IMG/VR virus record: IMGVR_UViG_3300028024_000175
Location: 1-26,039 of that record
Origin: a virus
Length of the DNA stretch: 26,039 bases
Reading direction: 5' to 3' (one strand)
In this document: positions 6,962 to 14,459 of the stretch, one piece after another
Position numbering within the stretch: the first letter of the stretch is position 1
How the letters are laid out: each line of letters begins with the position of its first letter
Made by a program: the position numbers and the translations under genes
Notes under the pieces: model-generated
What the model was told of the DNA's origin: nothing
The model's database searches: none
What the model saw: the letters and a program-made list of their open reading frames with translations, nothing else

Positions 6962-8173
6962 TCAGATGACCGGCTGCGGACCGGCCTTCTGGATGAACTT
7001 GATCATTTCGGTGGCTTGCTGTTCCGGCGTCATGGCCGAGACGCGCTCGACGAACTTCTGCATTGCCGCTTCCTTTTCCGGATCGCCACCGGCGTCATCA
7101 CCTTTGCCGACGGCGCGGATGCTGCCTTTGGCCGGGGCGGGCTGCTTGGCGAGTTCTTCGACGCGCTTCTGGAGGGCTTCATTTTGGGTCTGGAGCGGCG
7201 CAACTGCATCGGCAATAGCTTTTGCAATGGTCTCTCTCAAGGCTTCAGCCTTGGCGAGTTCCTCCGCTGCGGCCTTGTCTGCTGCCGCCTTGGCGAGGTC
7301 CTTGGGCTTGCCAGCCAGCTCGACCACCGTGACAACCGCGTCAGCCTCGGCGTTGGCAGCCGCCATTTCGGCCGCTTCCTCGGCAACCATCTCTTTCAGG
7401 ATGCCAGTCAAGCTGTCGATCGCCGCCTTCAGCTTGGCCGGGACGGTGCTGCCGTCACCTTCCATCATGGCTTCCCAGCGGGTATCGTTCTGCAGGCAAT
7501 CCAGGCTGGAGACCAGATCGGCCAGCCAAGCGACTTGGCCCATGCCCTTCTTGACGGGCTCGGTAACAGGCGGCGTGACGGCCGGCGCATTGAGAGCTCC
7601 AAGCTTGGCAATGCGGGCTTCTTCCGTGCGCTCATCCGCCGGCGTCTTGTCGATGCAGGCAGTCGCCTCGGCCTTGGTGAAATGCTCGTGGCCTGGATGT
7701 GCGCAGGTCCATGCCTGTTTCAGCAGGTTGGGCGACGGTTCGGCCGCCGGCAGATCGGCCTTGAACATTTCGAAGACCGCTTCCGGGTTGGCGGGGCGAT
7801 CCACCAGGCTGATTTCCATCAGCGCAAGATCCGTGATCACCGCCTTGTTGGCCGGATCGCGGCCCTTCACGGCGCCCCCGATCGAGAAACCCTTGTAGAC
7901 GCCTTCCTTGACCTTGATCCAGGCGGCGTCGTCAACGACCTTGGCCGACAGATAGAGACCCGTATCATCCATCTCGGCGCTCTTGGCGACGCCAACTGCC
8001 GAGGGCTGATGCATCTCCCGGATGTTGCCGAACTTAATGTAGTCAGGCAGCGCGGCCTTGATAGCCTCGCGCTTGACGACCTCGCCCTGGCTATCCAGCG
8101 CCTCGGTCGACGCGTAGCCGTAGACCATGCGCTGCTCTTCGTCGATCTTCTGGATCGGAGCGAAAATCTTCAT
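6962..8173 (-). CDS. XkdF-like prohead protease with scaffold-like C-terminal helix
   Basis: This encodes 403 residues. Residues 1-135 (RMVYGYASTEALDSQGEVV, REMHQPSAVGVAK, GVYKGFSIGGAVKGRD, MEISLVDRPANPEAVFEM) match the S78-type, XkdF-like prohead protease. The His of the HQPSAVG motif and the Ser of FSIGG are the expected catalytic residues; they are assigned by family resemblance. The rest, about 270 residues, is Ala/Glu/Lys-rich and helical, with coiled coil near the end (ETIAKAIADAVAPLQTQNEA), as expected for a scaffold. No separate scaffold gene is present, so protease and scaffold look fused. The start overlaps the portal gene stop as TGATG. Confidence 0.87.
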   Translation of the reverse strand: MKIFAPIQKIDEEQRMVYGYASTEALDSQGEVVKREAIKAALPDYIKFGNIREMHQPSAVGVAKSAEMDDTGLYLSAKVVDDAAWIKVKEGVYKGFSIGGAVKGRDPANKAVITDLALMEISLVDRPANPEAVFEMFKADLPAAEPSPNLLKQAWTCAHPGHEHFTKAEATACIDKTPADERTEEARIAKLGALNAPAVTPPVTEPVKKGMGQVAWLADLVSSLDCLQNDTRWEAMMEGDGSTVPAKLKAAIDSLTGILKEMVAEEAAEMAAANAEADAVVTVVELAGKPKDLAKAAADKAAAEELAKAEALRETIAKAIADAVAPLQTQNEALQKRVEELAKQPAPAKGSIRAVGKGDDAGGDPEKEAAMQKFVERVSAMTPEQQATEMIKFIQKAGPQPVI

Positions 8174-10500
8174 CAGTCGGTCTCCTCGTTGTCATCGCTG
8201 CCCAACACAGGGGCGACATCACAGACGCAATTCGGATGGGCCGGCGGCGCGTCGTCACCGCTCGGGAATGTCTCATCGATGCCTATTTCGCCAGCATCTG
8301 CATTGCCTTGGCATATGTCGCAGGCTTCCTCGCCCAGCAGCCAGACCTTGCCCGTCACCACCCCGCTTGCCCGGTAGCCGGCCATGGCGCCGCGGGCATT
8401 GGCAAAGGCGAGCTCAGTGCGCGCAATGGTCTCAGCTCGCGCTGCGCTGAATGCCTCGCTATCGGCGATCTCGTCTGCCAGCCGGTCGGATGACCATCCC
8501 TCCTCGATCGCGCTGCCGATGGTGGTGCGCAGCTTGTCGCGGGTTGATTCCTTGATCGACCAGCCCGGCGTCGGGTTATCGACCAGGATCTCGCCGTGAT
8601 ACGTCTTGCCGACCAGCTCGGCGGCGCGATCGGTGGCATAATCGACCGCATCCTGATGCACCTGGCTGGTGATTCCCTGGTCGCTGATACCGACCTGAAC
8701 CAGCGCCTTCTGCCCGGCATCACCGAAGATGCGTTGCAGCTCTTCCTCGGTCGGATCGAGCAGCACATCAAGGCCGCTGAGGTCGAGCGCCTGCAGGATG
8801 GGGCCGATCCGGCTGTCATCCGGCGGGGCCATCTTGGTGACCTCGGGCGTGACGTTCGAAATGCCCCTCAGCTTATGTGCGACCTGCGCCGCGACGTCCT
8901 CGGCAACCGCCTTGAATGCGGCGGCGATCTTGCGCTTCAGGCGGCGGATACCCTTATTGACCTGCGGCCGCGTGGCCTTGATGGGTGCCGGCCGCTTCAT
9001 GGCCCGCTTCACGAAAGGGGCGGTGGCTAGTTTGCCTACCTCCGGTTTCGGATCATCGCCCTTGGCCGGCGGCGTCTTGCCGTCCTCGCCGGGCTTCGCT
9101 GCGCCAGGCTGACCGGGCATCCCGGGGACAACCACCGGCTCGGGCGGCTCCAGCGCATCGGCCAGCGTGATCGGGCCGGTGCCAGTGTAGATCAGCGGCT
9201 CGTCGCCGTCCGGAATCGGGTCGAGGCCGTCATCAGCCCGGGCCTCGTTGATGGTCTTGGTGCCATTGCGGACTTTGATATCGTTGGTCTGCGCTAGCTT
9301 TAGCTGATCGACCTGCTCGTCATCGACCCATGTGAATTCCAGGTCTGGCGCCTGAAAATACTTGGCGACGATCGCATCAATCAGATTCTTGATGTAGGTC
9401 AGCAGGGGGGTGATGCCCTCCTCCTTGGCCTGCTGCAGCGAACTGTCGGCCGTCGCCCGGTTCACCTGTTTGATGAACGGCGTCGGCGAAATCGAGAAGG
9501 CAAAGCAGACGATTCGAGCCAGCCACTCGTCCATTTCGTCCTTCAGGACAGTCTCGCGTGTCGGCACATAGTTCTTGGCGATGTCGCCGGGCACGAATTT
9601 CATGTGCCGGCGCTGGGCCATATTACCCTCTAGCAGGCTGTCCCAATAGGCCTGGAACTGCTTGATCTGATCTGGCTGCCAGGTCGCCGGCACGCCTACC
9701 AGCGCCTCAGGCACGTTGCCCTCGGTGTAATATTGCAGCTGGTTGGTTTGGCGCCGTAGGGCGATGTTGACCGTGGCAATGATCTGCTCGACAGGTGAAT
9801 AGCCAAGCACCTTGTTGGTACGATAGTTCCGCATCGAATAAATCAGCTCGTCGCGGCTGTAATCCACCGCCGGCACGCCCTTCAGGAACTGCTGATAGGC
9901 GGCCTGCGGCGGTAACGGCGTGCGTCCGGTGCGGTCGATCAGGCGCTTAATTGTCGCGGCATCGAACAGTTCGAGTGCATAGAGTGGGCCGCCGAGGGTC
10001 GCGCGCGGGTAGATCGCGACGGCATCCAGGACAAACAGATCCTCCAGCAGCGCCCGCAACCAGGTCGACCAGGGATGTTCCTTGTCGGGCTGCCGCAGGA
10101 ACGCCTCGATATCAAGCGCTCGCTGATCGGTCACGGCGTCTTTCTTCGCCTTCTGGCCCGGTCGCTGGCGCTTCTTGATCGAGAAATCCAGCTTTTCGAT
10201 CTGATCCTTACGTGTCTCGATTACCAGACGTAGCAGGTCGTAGCCATCGGCCAGGGCTCGCAGTTGGTGGAAGCTGATGGCCTCGGTCGACCGCGGCTGC
10301 AGCTGGAGGTTATAGGCAACCGGGAAATCGAACGTGCGCCCCCGCGCCTGCTCCTGTGCGAGCGGCAGCGTCGGCTGACCGGGCCCGAACCAGTCATTGA
10401 CGAAATCGACATCGCTGATCGTATAGCGAACGCCGGCAACCACCTGATTGATCGTCTGCTGATCGATCGGCATGCCCTTCTTGCCGCTGCGCTCACCCAT
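8173..10500 (-). CDS. Portal protein fused to MuF-like minor head protein
   Basis: This encodes 775 residues. Residues about 1-440 are a phage portal protein (PVAYNLQLQPRSTEAISFHQL, LLEDLFVLDAVAIYP, DELIYSMRNYRTNKVLGYSP, FSISPTPFI). A Pro/Gly/Lys-rich linker spans about 450-530. The C-terminal third is a MuF / SPP1 gp7-type domain: ARAETIARTELAFANARGAM, then WLLGEEACDICQ and a final HPNCVCD, giving the CxxC and HPNCxC pattern of the family. Separate genes encode these two proteins in most phages. The first ATG (10500) overlaps the terminase stop by 8 bases; a second ATG at 10473 has AAGG nearby and may be the true start. Confidence 0.92.
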   Translation of the reverse strand: MGERSGKKGMPIDQQTINQVVAGVRYTISDVDFVNDWFGPGQPTLPLAQEQARGRTFDFPVAYNLQLQPRSTEAISFHQLRALADGYDLLRLVIETRKDQIEKLDFSIKKRQRPGQKAKKDAVTDQRALDIEAFLRQPDKEHPWSTWLRALLEDLFVLDAVAIYPRATLGGPLYALELFDAATIKRLIDRTGRTPLPPQAAYQQFLKGVPAVDYSRDELIYSMRNYRTNKVLGYSPVEQIIATVNIALRRQTNQLQYYTEGNVPEALVGVPATWQPDQIKQFQAYWDSLLEGNMAQRRHMKFVPGDIAKNYVPTRETVLKDEMDEWLARIVCFAFSISPTPFIKQVNRATADSSLQQAKEEGITPLLTYIKNLIDAIVAKYFQAPDLEFTWVDDEQVDQLKLAQTNDIKVRNGTKTINEARADDGLDPIPDGDEPLIYTGTGPITLADALEPPEPVVVPGMPGQPGAAKPGEDGKTPPAKGDDPKPEVGKLATAPFVKRAMKRPAPIKATRPQVNKGIRRLKRKIAAAFKAVAEDVAAQVAHKLRGISNVTPEVTKMAPPDDSRIGPILQALDLSGLDVLLDPTEEELQRIFGDAGQKALVQVGISDQGITSQVHQDAVDYATDRAAELVGKTYHGEILVDNPTPGWSIKESTRDKLRTTIGSAIEEGWSSDRLADEIADSEAFSAARAETIARTELAFANARGAMAGYRASGVVTGKVWLLGEEACDICQGNADAGEIGIDETFPSGDDAPPAHPNCVCDVAPVLGSDDNEETD

Positions 10501-11881
10501 GCTGCGTCTTGCCTTTCTCAGCCTCTTTCGCAGCCGCCGCTTGAGCGGCGAGCTGGGCGTAAAATTCGAGCATGCCGGTCTCGGTATCTTCGAGCATCAG
10601 CTCGGTGAACGCCCAAACCAGCGCGTCCATGCGATCGGGCGAATAACCCATAGCCTTGCGATCAAAGTCGACCGTGAAGCCGCACATCTGATCCTCGAGA
10701 ACCGGGAACGCGCCGATATGATGGATGCGACCCTGCTCATAAAGCGCTGCCACCGGCTCGGCCCGGACTGCCTTGCCCTTGGTCGCGTGCACGCCCTTGT
10801 AGGAGACGTTGCGATCGACCACGCGCACGGTGGATTCCACCATGTCGCCGCCCTGATTGATTTCAGCGACGATGCGGTCAGCTTTTCGATTGTGGTATTG
10901 CGCGACGGCCTCACGCGCCCATCCGTCCGGTGAATAGGCCCCAGATCGGTCTTCCCACACATATCCGTGGTTATCGAAGCCAAGGCCGGCGACCACGATC
11001 CCCGTCTCGTCAGACCCTTCGTTCGTGCTCGTCGCCGGATCGATCGCGACCACGATCCGCCGCATCTCCGGGACCGGCTTGCCAGTGGGCCCGCCGACCC
11101 GGAGGTCGTCGATCATCTTCCTGTTCCAGAGCGCGCCCGGCATGTCTTCGAGCAGCTCAGCGTAAAGCTCTTGCCGGCCAAGGCGGGTGCCTTCATATTT
11201 CTTGATGATCTTGCTAAGAAACTTCGGCGACAGGTTCGCCTTGTTGTCGTAGGTCGAGCCCCTGGTGATCGTCGTGCCAGAATCAACCAGCAGGTCCTTG
11301 ACGAGCTTCACTGGCTTCGGCGTGGTCGTGACGCAGGACTGAGGATTTGGGCCAAGCCGTAGGCCGAACATCAGCATGTCCCAGGCGTCCGGATAGCGCC
11401 ATGATCCCAGCTCGTCGCACCACGCCGCATCGTGCTGCGGACCGCGTAACCGTTCCGGCTCGTCCGCCGAATACGTTGTCGCCAAGGCGCCGTTGGGCCA
11501 GGTCAGTCGCCGCTTGGACGGCTCGTAGTGTGGTCGAAACCACGGCGGCGAAATAGCCAGGATGCCGGACTCACCCTCGACCAGCACATCGCGGGCGTCA
11601 GATGCGGTCGGCGCGACGAGGGCGATACGGCCGAACTTGCCGGAGGTTGCCTTGTCCCTCACCCACTCGGCGCCGGTACGCGTCTTGCCGAAACCGCGGC
11701 CTGCCAGCAATAGCCATGTCTGCCAGTCGCCGATCGGCGCCAGCTGGTTGGGCCTGGCCCAGAACTGCCAATCGTATTCGAGGGCAGCCGCCTCTTCGTC
11801 AGTTAGATCCGCCAGGACCTTCAGGCGTTGTGCTTCCGGCAGCGAGGCTAGCGAGGCGGCGAGCGATACGGTCCCGGGCAT
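10493..11881 (-). CDS. terL: Terminase large subunit
   Basis: This encodes 462 residues from the ATG at 11881, which has GAGG in the upstream bases; a GTG directly before it (11884) is the alternative. Walker A is AGRGFGKTRT (about residues 60-69) and Walker B is AAWCDELGSW (about 152-161). The nuclease half carries the acidic residues expected: VAIDPATS (about D281), AEINQGGD (about E340) and YSPDRMDALVWA (D416, D419). The enzyme cuts concatemeric DNA and drives it into the prohead through the portal. It overlaps the small terminase gene by about 83 bases. Confidence 0.95.
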   Translation of the reverse strand: MPGTVSLAASLASLPEAQRLKVLADLTDEEAAALEYDWQFWARPNQLAPIGDWQTWLLLAGRGFGKTRTGAEWVRDKATSGKFGRIALVAPTASDARDVLVEGESGILAISPPWFRPHYEPSKRRLTWPNGALATTYSADEPERLRGPQHDAAWCDELGSWRYPDAWDMLMFGLRLGPNPQSCVTTTPKPVKLVKDLLVDSGTTITRGSTYDNKANLSPKFLSKIIKKYEGTRLGRQELYAELLEDMPGALWNRKMIDDLRVGGPTGKPVPEMRRIVVAIDPATSTNEGSDETGIVVAGLGFDNHGYVWEDRSGAYSPDGWAREAVAQYHNRKADRIVAEINQGGDMVESTVRVVDRNVSYKGVHATKGKAVRAEPVAALYEQGRIHHIGAFPVLEDQMCGFTVDFDRKAMGYSPDRMDALVWAFTELMLEDTETGMLEFYAQLAAQAAAAKEAEKGKTQHG

Positions 11882-12212
11882 CACTCACCTCGATCGGCTG
11901 GCCGTTCGGGCCGGAATGCTCGGCGGCGATCCGATATTTGAACGTCTCGGGTTTATAACCATTGAGAAGGAACATCATCAGCTTGTCGGACCCCTTGAAG
12001 GCCCGCTTGACCGCCTCGTCCTGCAGGGCCTCGATGCCGAGTTTGAATGCGGCGTCCCAGGCCTTGGCGAATGCCTTGTCGCTGTTTCGATGGTCATAGG
12101 CCTTCGACCGGCTGACCCGCGCGACCTTGCACGCCCAGACCACATTTGGATGCGTCGCCAACGCCTCGAGGAACCTGTCCCATCCCTTCTTGGTAACCTT
12201 GCGCCCTCTCAT
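11799..12212 (-). CDS. terS: Terminase small subunit
   Basis: This encodes 137 residues. The N-terminal half holds a helix-turn-helix (VVWACKVARVSRSKAYDHRN at about residues 24-43), followed by the typical DEAVKRAFKGSDKLMMFLLN helix and a YKPETFKYR motif seen in phage small terminases. It recognises the packaging site. The Pro/Gly/Ser tail is probably disordered. The start overlaps the upstream gene's stop as ATGA, and the gene end overlaps terL. Confidence 0.9.
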   Translation of the reverse strand: MRGRKVTKKGWDRFLEALATHPNVVWACKVARVSRSKAYDHRNSDKAFAKAWDAAFKLGIEALQDEAVKRAFKGSDKLMMFLLNGYKPETFKYRIAAEHSGPNGQPIEVSDARDRIARRLASLAAGSTTPEGPGGSN

Positions 12213-12523
12213 GACGTCGGATCCTCGCAGCTGACCGCGCCATAAAGCACCAATGTCTCGGCCTGCGATGTCGTGGCGGTGAAGATCACCAGATAGCGCT
12301 CGCCGGCAACTAGATTGCTGATCAGCTGCTGGACGATGTTGCCCGTGATGATGGCCGGTCCGCTCAACCTTGTGGCAGGGCTCGGATCAATGCCGTTGAG
12401 CGCAACCAGCGTGATCGTGCAGGACGCAACGCTATCGGCCGCCAGCAAATCGTTGGTGAAGTCCATGCCGTAGCGCTTCGCCTCGGTCGGCTGGGCGGGG
12501 CTGTAATCGGGCTTCACGCGCAT
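12209..12523 (-). CDS. Fiber-tail adaptor-like small beta protein
   Basis: This encodes 104 residues. The sequence (KRYGMDFTNDLLAADSVAS, then CTITLVALNGIDPSP, RLSGPAIITGNIVQQLISNL and AGERYLVIFTATTSQAETL) follows the Ig-like pattern of small phage proteins annotated as fiber-tail adaptors: 'D....L..gdti.....tv', 'sG...G..Y.v...itts.G'. It lies in front of the terminase genes rather than next to the fiber genes. The start is 15 bases after the previous gene, and its stop overlaps terS as ATGA. Confidence 0.72.
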   Translation of the reverse strand: MRVKPDYSPAQPTEAKRYGMDFTNDLLAADSVASCTITLVALNGIDPSPATRLSGPAIITGNIVQQLISNLVAGERYLVIFTATTSQAETLVLYGAVSCEDPTS

Positions 12524-12538
12524 GGGTCGGTCAGTCCT

Positions 12539-13285
12539 TCAGGCGATGGCACGGCGCTTCGGTGAGGCAAGCGTCCGGTAAACGTTGTTCGGGGCCACGG
12601 TCTGGATACGATCGGGGCCGAGGCGCATCATGGCCTGGTTGTCGCCCGTATCTACCGGCGGCGGCGGTGCTGGGGCCATCGCCATGACCGCCGAGATCCA
12701 TCGAGCTGATGGGCTGGTGTATGGGCCCGGGTCGATCGTCGAGGCCAGCTGCTGCAGGTAGTCGGTGCTGATCGTCGCCTGATTGACGCCGCCCTGGCTC
12801 TGCGACCAGCCGAGGCCGGTGAATCCAGCCGGAAAGCCGGTCGGGGTGATCGTGCCCGCCCAGGTCATCCATGAGACCCACAGCGTGTCAGCTAGGCCCC
12901 AGCTCGGCGACAGGGCCGGCGGGTTGGGGTTTGCGCTGTTCGCCTGCAGGATGGCGAATTCGGGCGCCTTGTTCGGGTCGAAATCGTAGATCGCGATCGC
13001 CTGGGCCTGCCAGCGCATCGCGGCGCTCAGGATGATCGGGAACGTCGTGCCGCCCTCACTGCCGTCGGCGATCCGGTAACGGATGTCCTGCTGGATGTTG
13101 TTGTTATTGGTCTGCGACGGTCCCGGTATCCAACCGCCCGGCCAAGTGTGCGTCGTCGAGCCCCCTGGGCTGAAGCCGACGGTGATCCGGTCGCCCGCCA
13201 GAACCACATCCGGGTAGCTCACAACCGCCGTCAGGAACGCTGACCCGGCCCCGCTGATCTTGCTACTGCGGATCTTGGCGGCCAT
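12539..13285 (-). CDS. Virion surface-like protein, first gene of the late operon
   Basis: This encodes 248 residues beginning MAAKIRSSKISGAGS. The sequence is beta-rich, with SYPDVVLAGDRITVGFSPGG and HTWPGGWIPG. This resembles the '...AGD.l.v....gg....tP.GWt' type of module found in phage tail spikes and fibers. Residues about 110-165 carry repeated Trp/Gly turns (GLADTLWVSWMTWAG, GLGWSQSQGG). The end is Pro- then Arg-rich. It may be a virion surface or receptor-facing protein; exact role is unknown. It is the first gene of the late leftward operon in the window, and no clear promoter could be fixed in the 108 bases upstream. Confidence 0.7.
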   Translation of the reverse strand: MAAKIRSSKISGAGSAFLTAVVSYPDVVLAGDRITVGFSPGGSTTHTWPGGWIPGPSQTNNNNIQQDIRYRIADGSEGGTTFPIILSAAMRWQAQAIAIYDFDPNKAPEFAILQANSANPNPPALSPSWGLADTLWVSWMTWAGTITPTGFPAGFTGLGWSQSQGGVNQATISTDYLQQLASTIDPGPYTSPSARWISAVMAMAPAPPPPVDTGDNQAMMRLGPDRIQTVAPNNVYRTLASPKRRAIA

Positions 13286-13358
13286 TGCTCGCTCTTGGGT
13301 TGCGATGTGGTCGGAAAAGCGCCGAAATCCATCAACATAGCGTTTATGTTTATTATGC

Positions 13359-13387
13359 TTGTAGTTATACGCATCGCGTATTACATT
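13359..13387 (+). promoter_or_regulatory. higBA promoter with palindromic operator
   Basis: A perfect inverted repeat ATACGC-ATC-GCGTAT (13367-13381) fills the 17-base spacer between TTGTAG (13359-13364) and TACATT (13382-13387), weak -35 and -10 elements. HigA-type antitoxins bind such palindromes. The predicted transcript would start at or near the higB ATG (13394). Confidence 0.6.
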
Positions 13388-13393
13388 GTTCGT

Positions 13394-13672
13394 ATGATAG
13401 AGAGCTTCAAAGACAAGGCGACCGAAACGCTGTGGATGACCGGCAAGTCAAAGCAGTTCGGCTCGTTCAAAAAGGTGGCGCTCCGCAAGCTCGATATGCT
13501 GCAAGCCGCCGTAAAGCTGGACGATCTGCGCTCGCCGCCGGCCAATCACCTTGAAGCTCTGAAGGCGGACCGTAAGGGCCAGCACAGCATCCGGATCAAC
13601 GATCAGTTTCGGATCTGCTTTGTGTGGACTGCGACCGGCCCGGCCGATGTTGAAATCACGGATTACCACTGA
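13394..13672 (+). CDS. higB: HigB-type toxin (RelE superfamily mRNA interferase)
   Basis: This encodes 92 residues from the ATG at 13394. The N-terminal MIESFKDKATETLWMTGKSK and the C-terminal HSIRINDQFRICFVWTATGP, then ADVEITDYH, are the HigB signature (RINDQ.RICF.W, with the final DYH). The upstream ATG at 13295 would add a hydrophobic stretch that no HigB has, so I reject it. HigB cuts mRNA on the ribosome and is neutralised by HigA. It lacks a visible ribosome site and may be read from a leaderless mRNA. Toxin comes first, as is standard for higBA. Confidence 0.93.
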   Translation: MIESFKDKATETLWMTGKSKQFGSFKKVALRKLDMLQAAVKLDDLRSPPANHLEALKADRKGQHSIRINDQFRICFVWTATGPADVEITDYH

Positions 13673-13683
13673 GGGAGAGGGAT

Positions 13684-13980
13684 ATGACCCCCAACCGCAT
13701 CACCACCCACCCGGGCGAGATCCTCGCCGAAGAGTACCTGAAGCCGCTGAACATGTCGGTCAACGCCCTGGCTATGGCGCTGCGAGTGCCCGCAACCAGG
13801 ATTGGCGCCATCGTCAAGGGCGAGCGCGGCGTCACCGCCGATACCGCGCTGCGGCTCGGCCGGTTCTTCCGCACCACGCCAGAGTTCTGGGTGAACCTGC
13901 AGGCAATGCATGACCTGACCACGGCCAAGGCCGAGATCGGTGAAGCGATCGAGCGCGATGTCAACCCGCATGCTGCTTGA
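13684..13980 (+). CDS. higA: HigA-type antitoxin (XRE family)
   Basis: This encodes 98 residues. THPGEILAEEYLKPLNMSVN, then ALAMALRVPATRIGAIVKGE and TTPEFWVNLQAMHDL are diagnostic of HigA antitoxins: a start motif 'HPGEiL.EEfl.pl', an XRE helix-turn-helix and the 'F.sPefWl.LQ..ydL' motif. It binds HigB and represses the higBA promoter, probably through the palindrome at 13367-13381. GGGAGAGGG precedes the ATG. Confidence 0.95.
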   Translation: MTPNRITTHPGEILAEEYLKPLNMSVNALAMALRVPATRIGAIVKGERGVTADTALRLGRFFRTTPEFWVNLQAMHDLTTAKAEIGEAIERDVNPHAA

Positions 13981-14048
13981 TCGGGTGCAAAAAGGCCGCG
14001 CCTACCTGGAATGACGTTTCCCTGAGAACCAGCATCAAGGAGGAGACA

Positions 14049-14372
14049 ATGGCAATGATGGAAGCTCGGAACGCAGACACTGAAGCGCCGGCGCCTCTGA
14101 TTGGCGCAGATGGCCAGTCGATGACGATTCCTGAACTTATCGTTCATACGACGAACGATTTCATGGGCAACACGTTACGATCTAACCTTAACCACCCCTA
14201 CGTTGGAACGCATTGGGATAGTCAGCTCCACATTAGATCGGTGATCATAATCGCCGGCACTTGGACTTTTTTCGAAGGCGAAGAGTATCAAGGTCGATCC
14301 GTCGAGCGAGGCCCCGGGTATCATCCGAACTTTCCAGACTTCAACGCCAAGTCATTCAAAGTCTCGCAGTGA
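14049..14372 (+). CDS. Beta/gamma-crystallin-like small protein
   Basis: This encodes 107 residues; the start at 14049 has AAGGAGGAGACA in front, a near-perfect ribosome site, so the frame from 13977 is rejected. Residues about 62-105 (IRSVIIIAGTWTFFEGEEYQ, then GRSVERGPGYHPNF and SFKVSQ) fit the beta/gamma-crystallin Greek key pattern 'irSv.v.sGtW.fye...yqGrs....pG.yp...f....i.Sfkv'. Residues about 38-60 may be a first, degenerate Greek key. Such proteins often bind calcium or are secreted inhibitors, but no signal peptide is visible here. It is the last gene of the cassette with higBA, before a strong terminator. Role unknown. Confidence 0.72.
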   Translation: MAMMEARNADTEAPAPLIGADGQSMTIPELIVHTTNDFMGNTLRSNLNHPYVGTHWDSQLHIRSVIIIAGTWTFFEGEEYQGRSVERGPGYHPNFPDFNAKSFKVSQ

Positions 14373-14378
14373 AATGCG

Positions 14379-14412
14379 AAAGCGCCCGGCGAGGTTTCCC
14401 TCCGGGCGCTTT
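14379..14412. terminator. Terminator hairpin, probably bidirectional
   Basis: AAAGCGCCCGG pairs perfectly with CCGGGCGCTTT (11 pairs) around a 12-base loop. It closes the rightward higBA-crystallin cassette and lies 47 bases past the stop of the leftward early operon, so it may also end leftward transcription; A/T-rich ends flank both arms. Confidence 0.85.
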
Positions 14413-14459
14413 AATTCACTCTTGCGCAAACATGCTCGCCTCCAGATCGGAAGTCAAGA

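Noticed and set aside
7016-8377. A 453-codon rightward open frame across the protease gene and the portal gene end
   Set aside because: It is antisense to well-recognised protease and portal proteins; long antisense frames are common in high-GC DNA.
13295-13393. An N-terminal hydrophobic extension of higB
   Set aside because: HigB proteins begin at MI.SF.DK; the extension would overlap the promoter and operator and is not seen in the family.
13977-14048. An upstream start for the crystallin-like gene that would look like a signal peptide region
   Set aside because: A near-perfect ribosome site lies directly before the ATG at 14049, and the extra residues are charged rather than hydrophobic.
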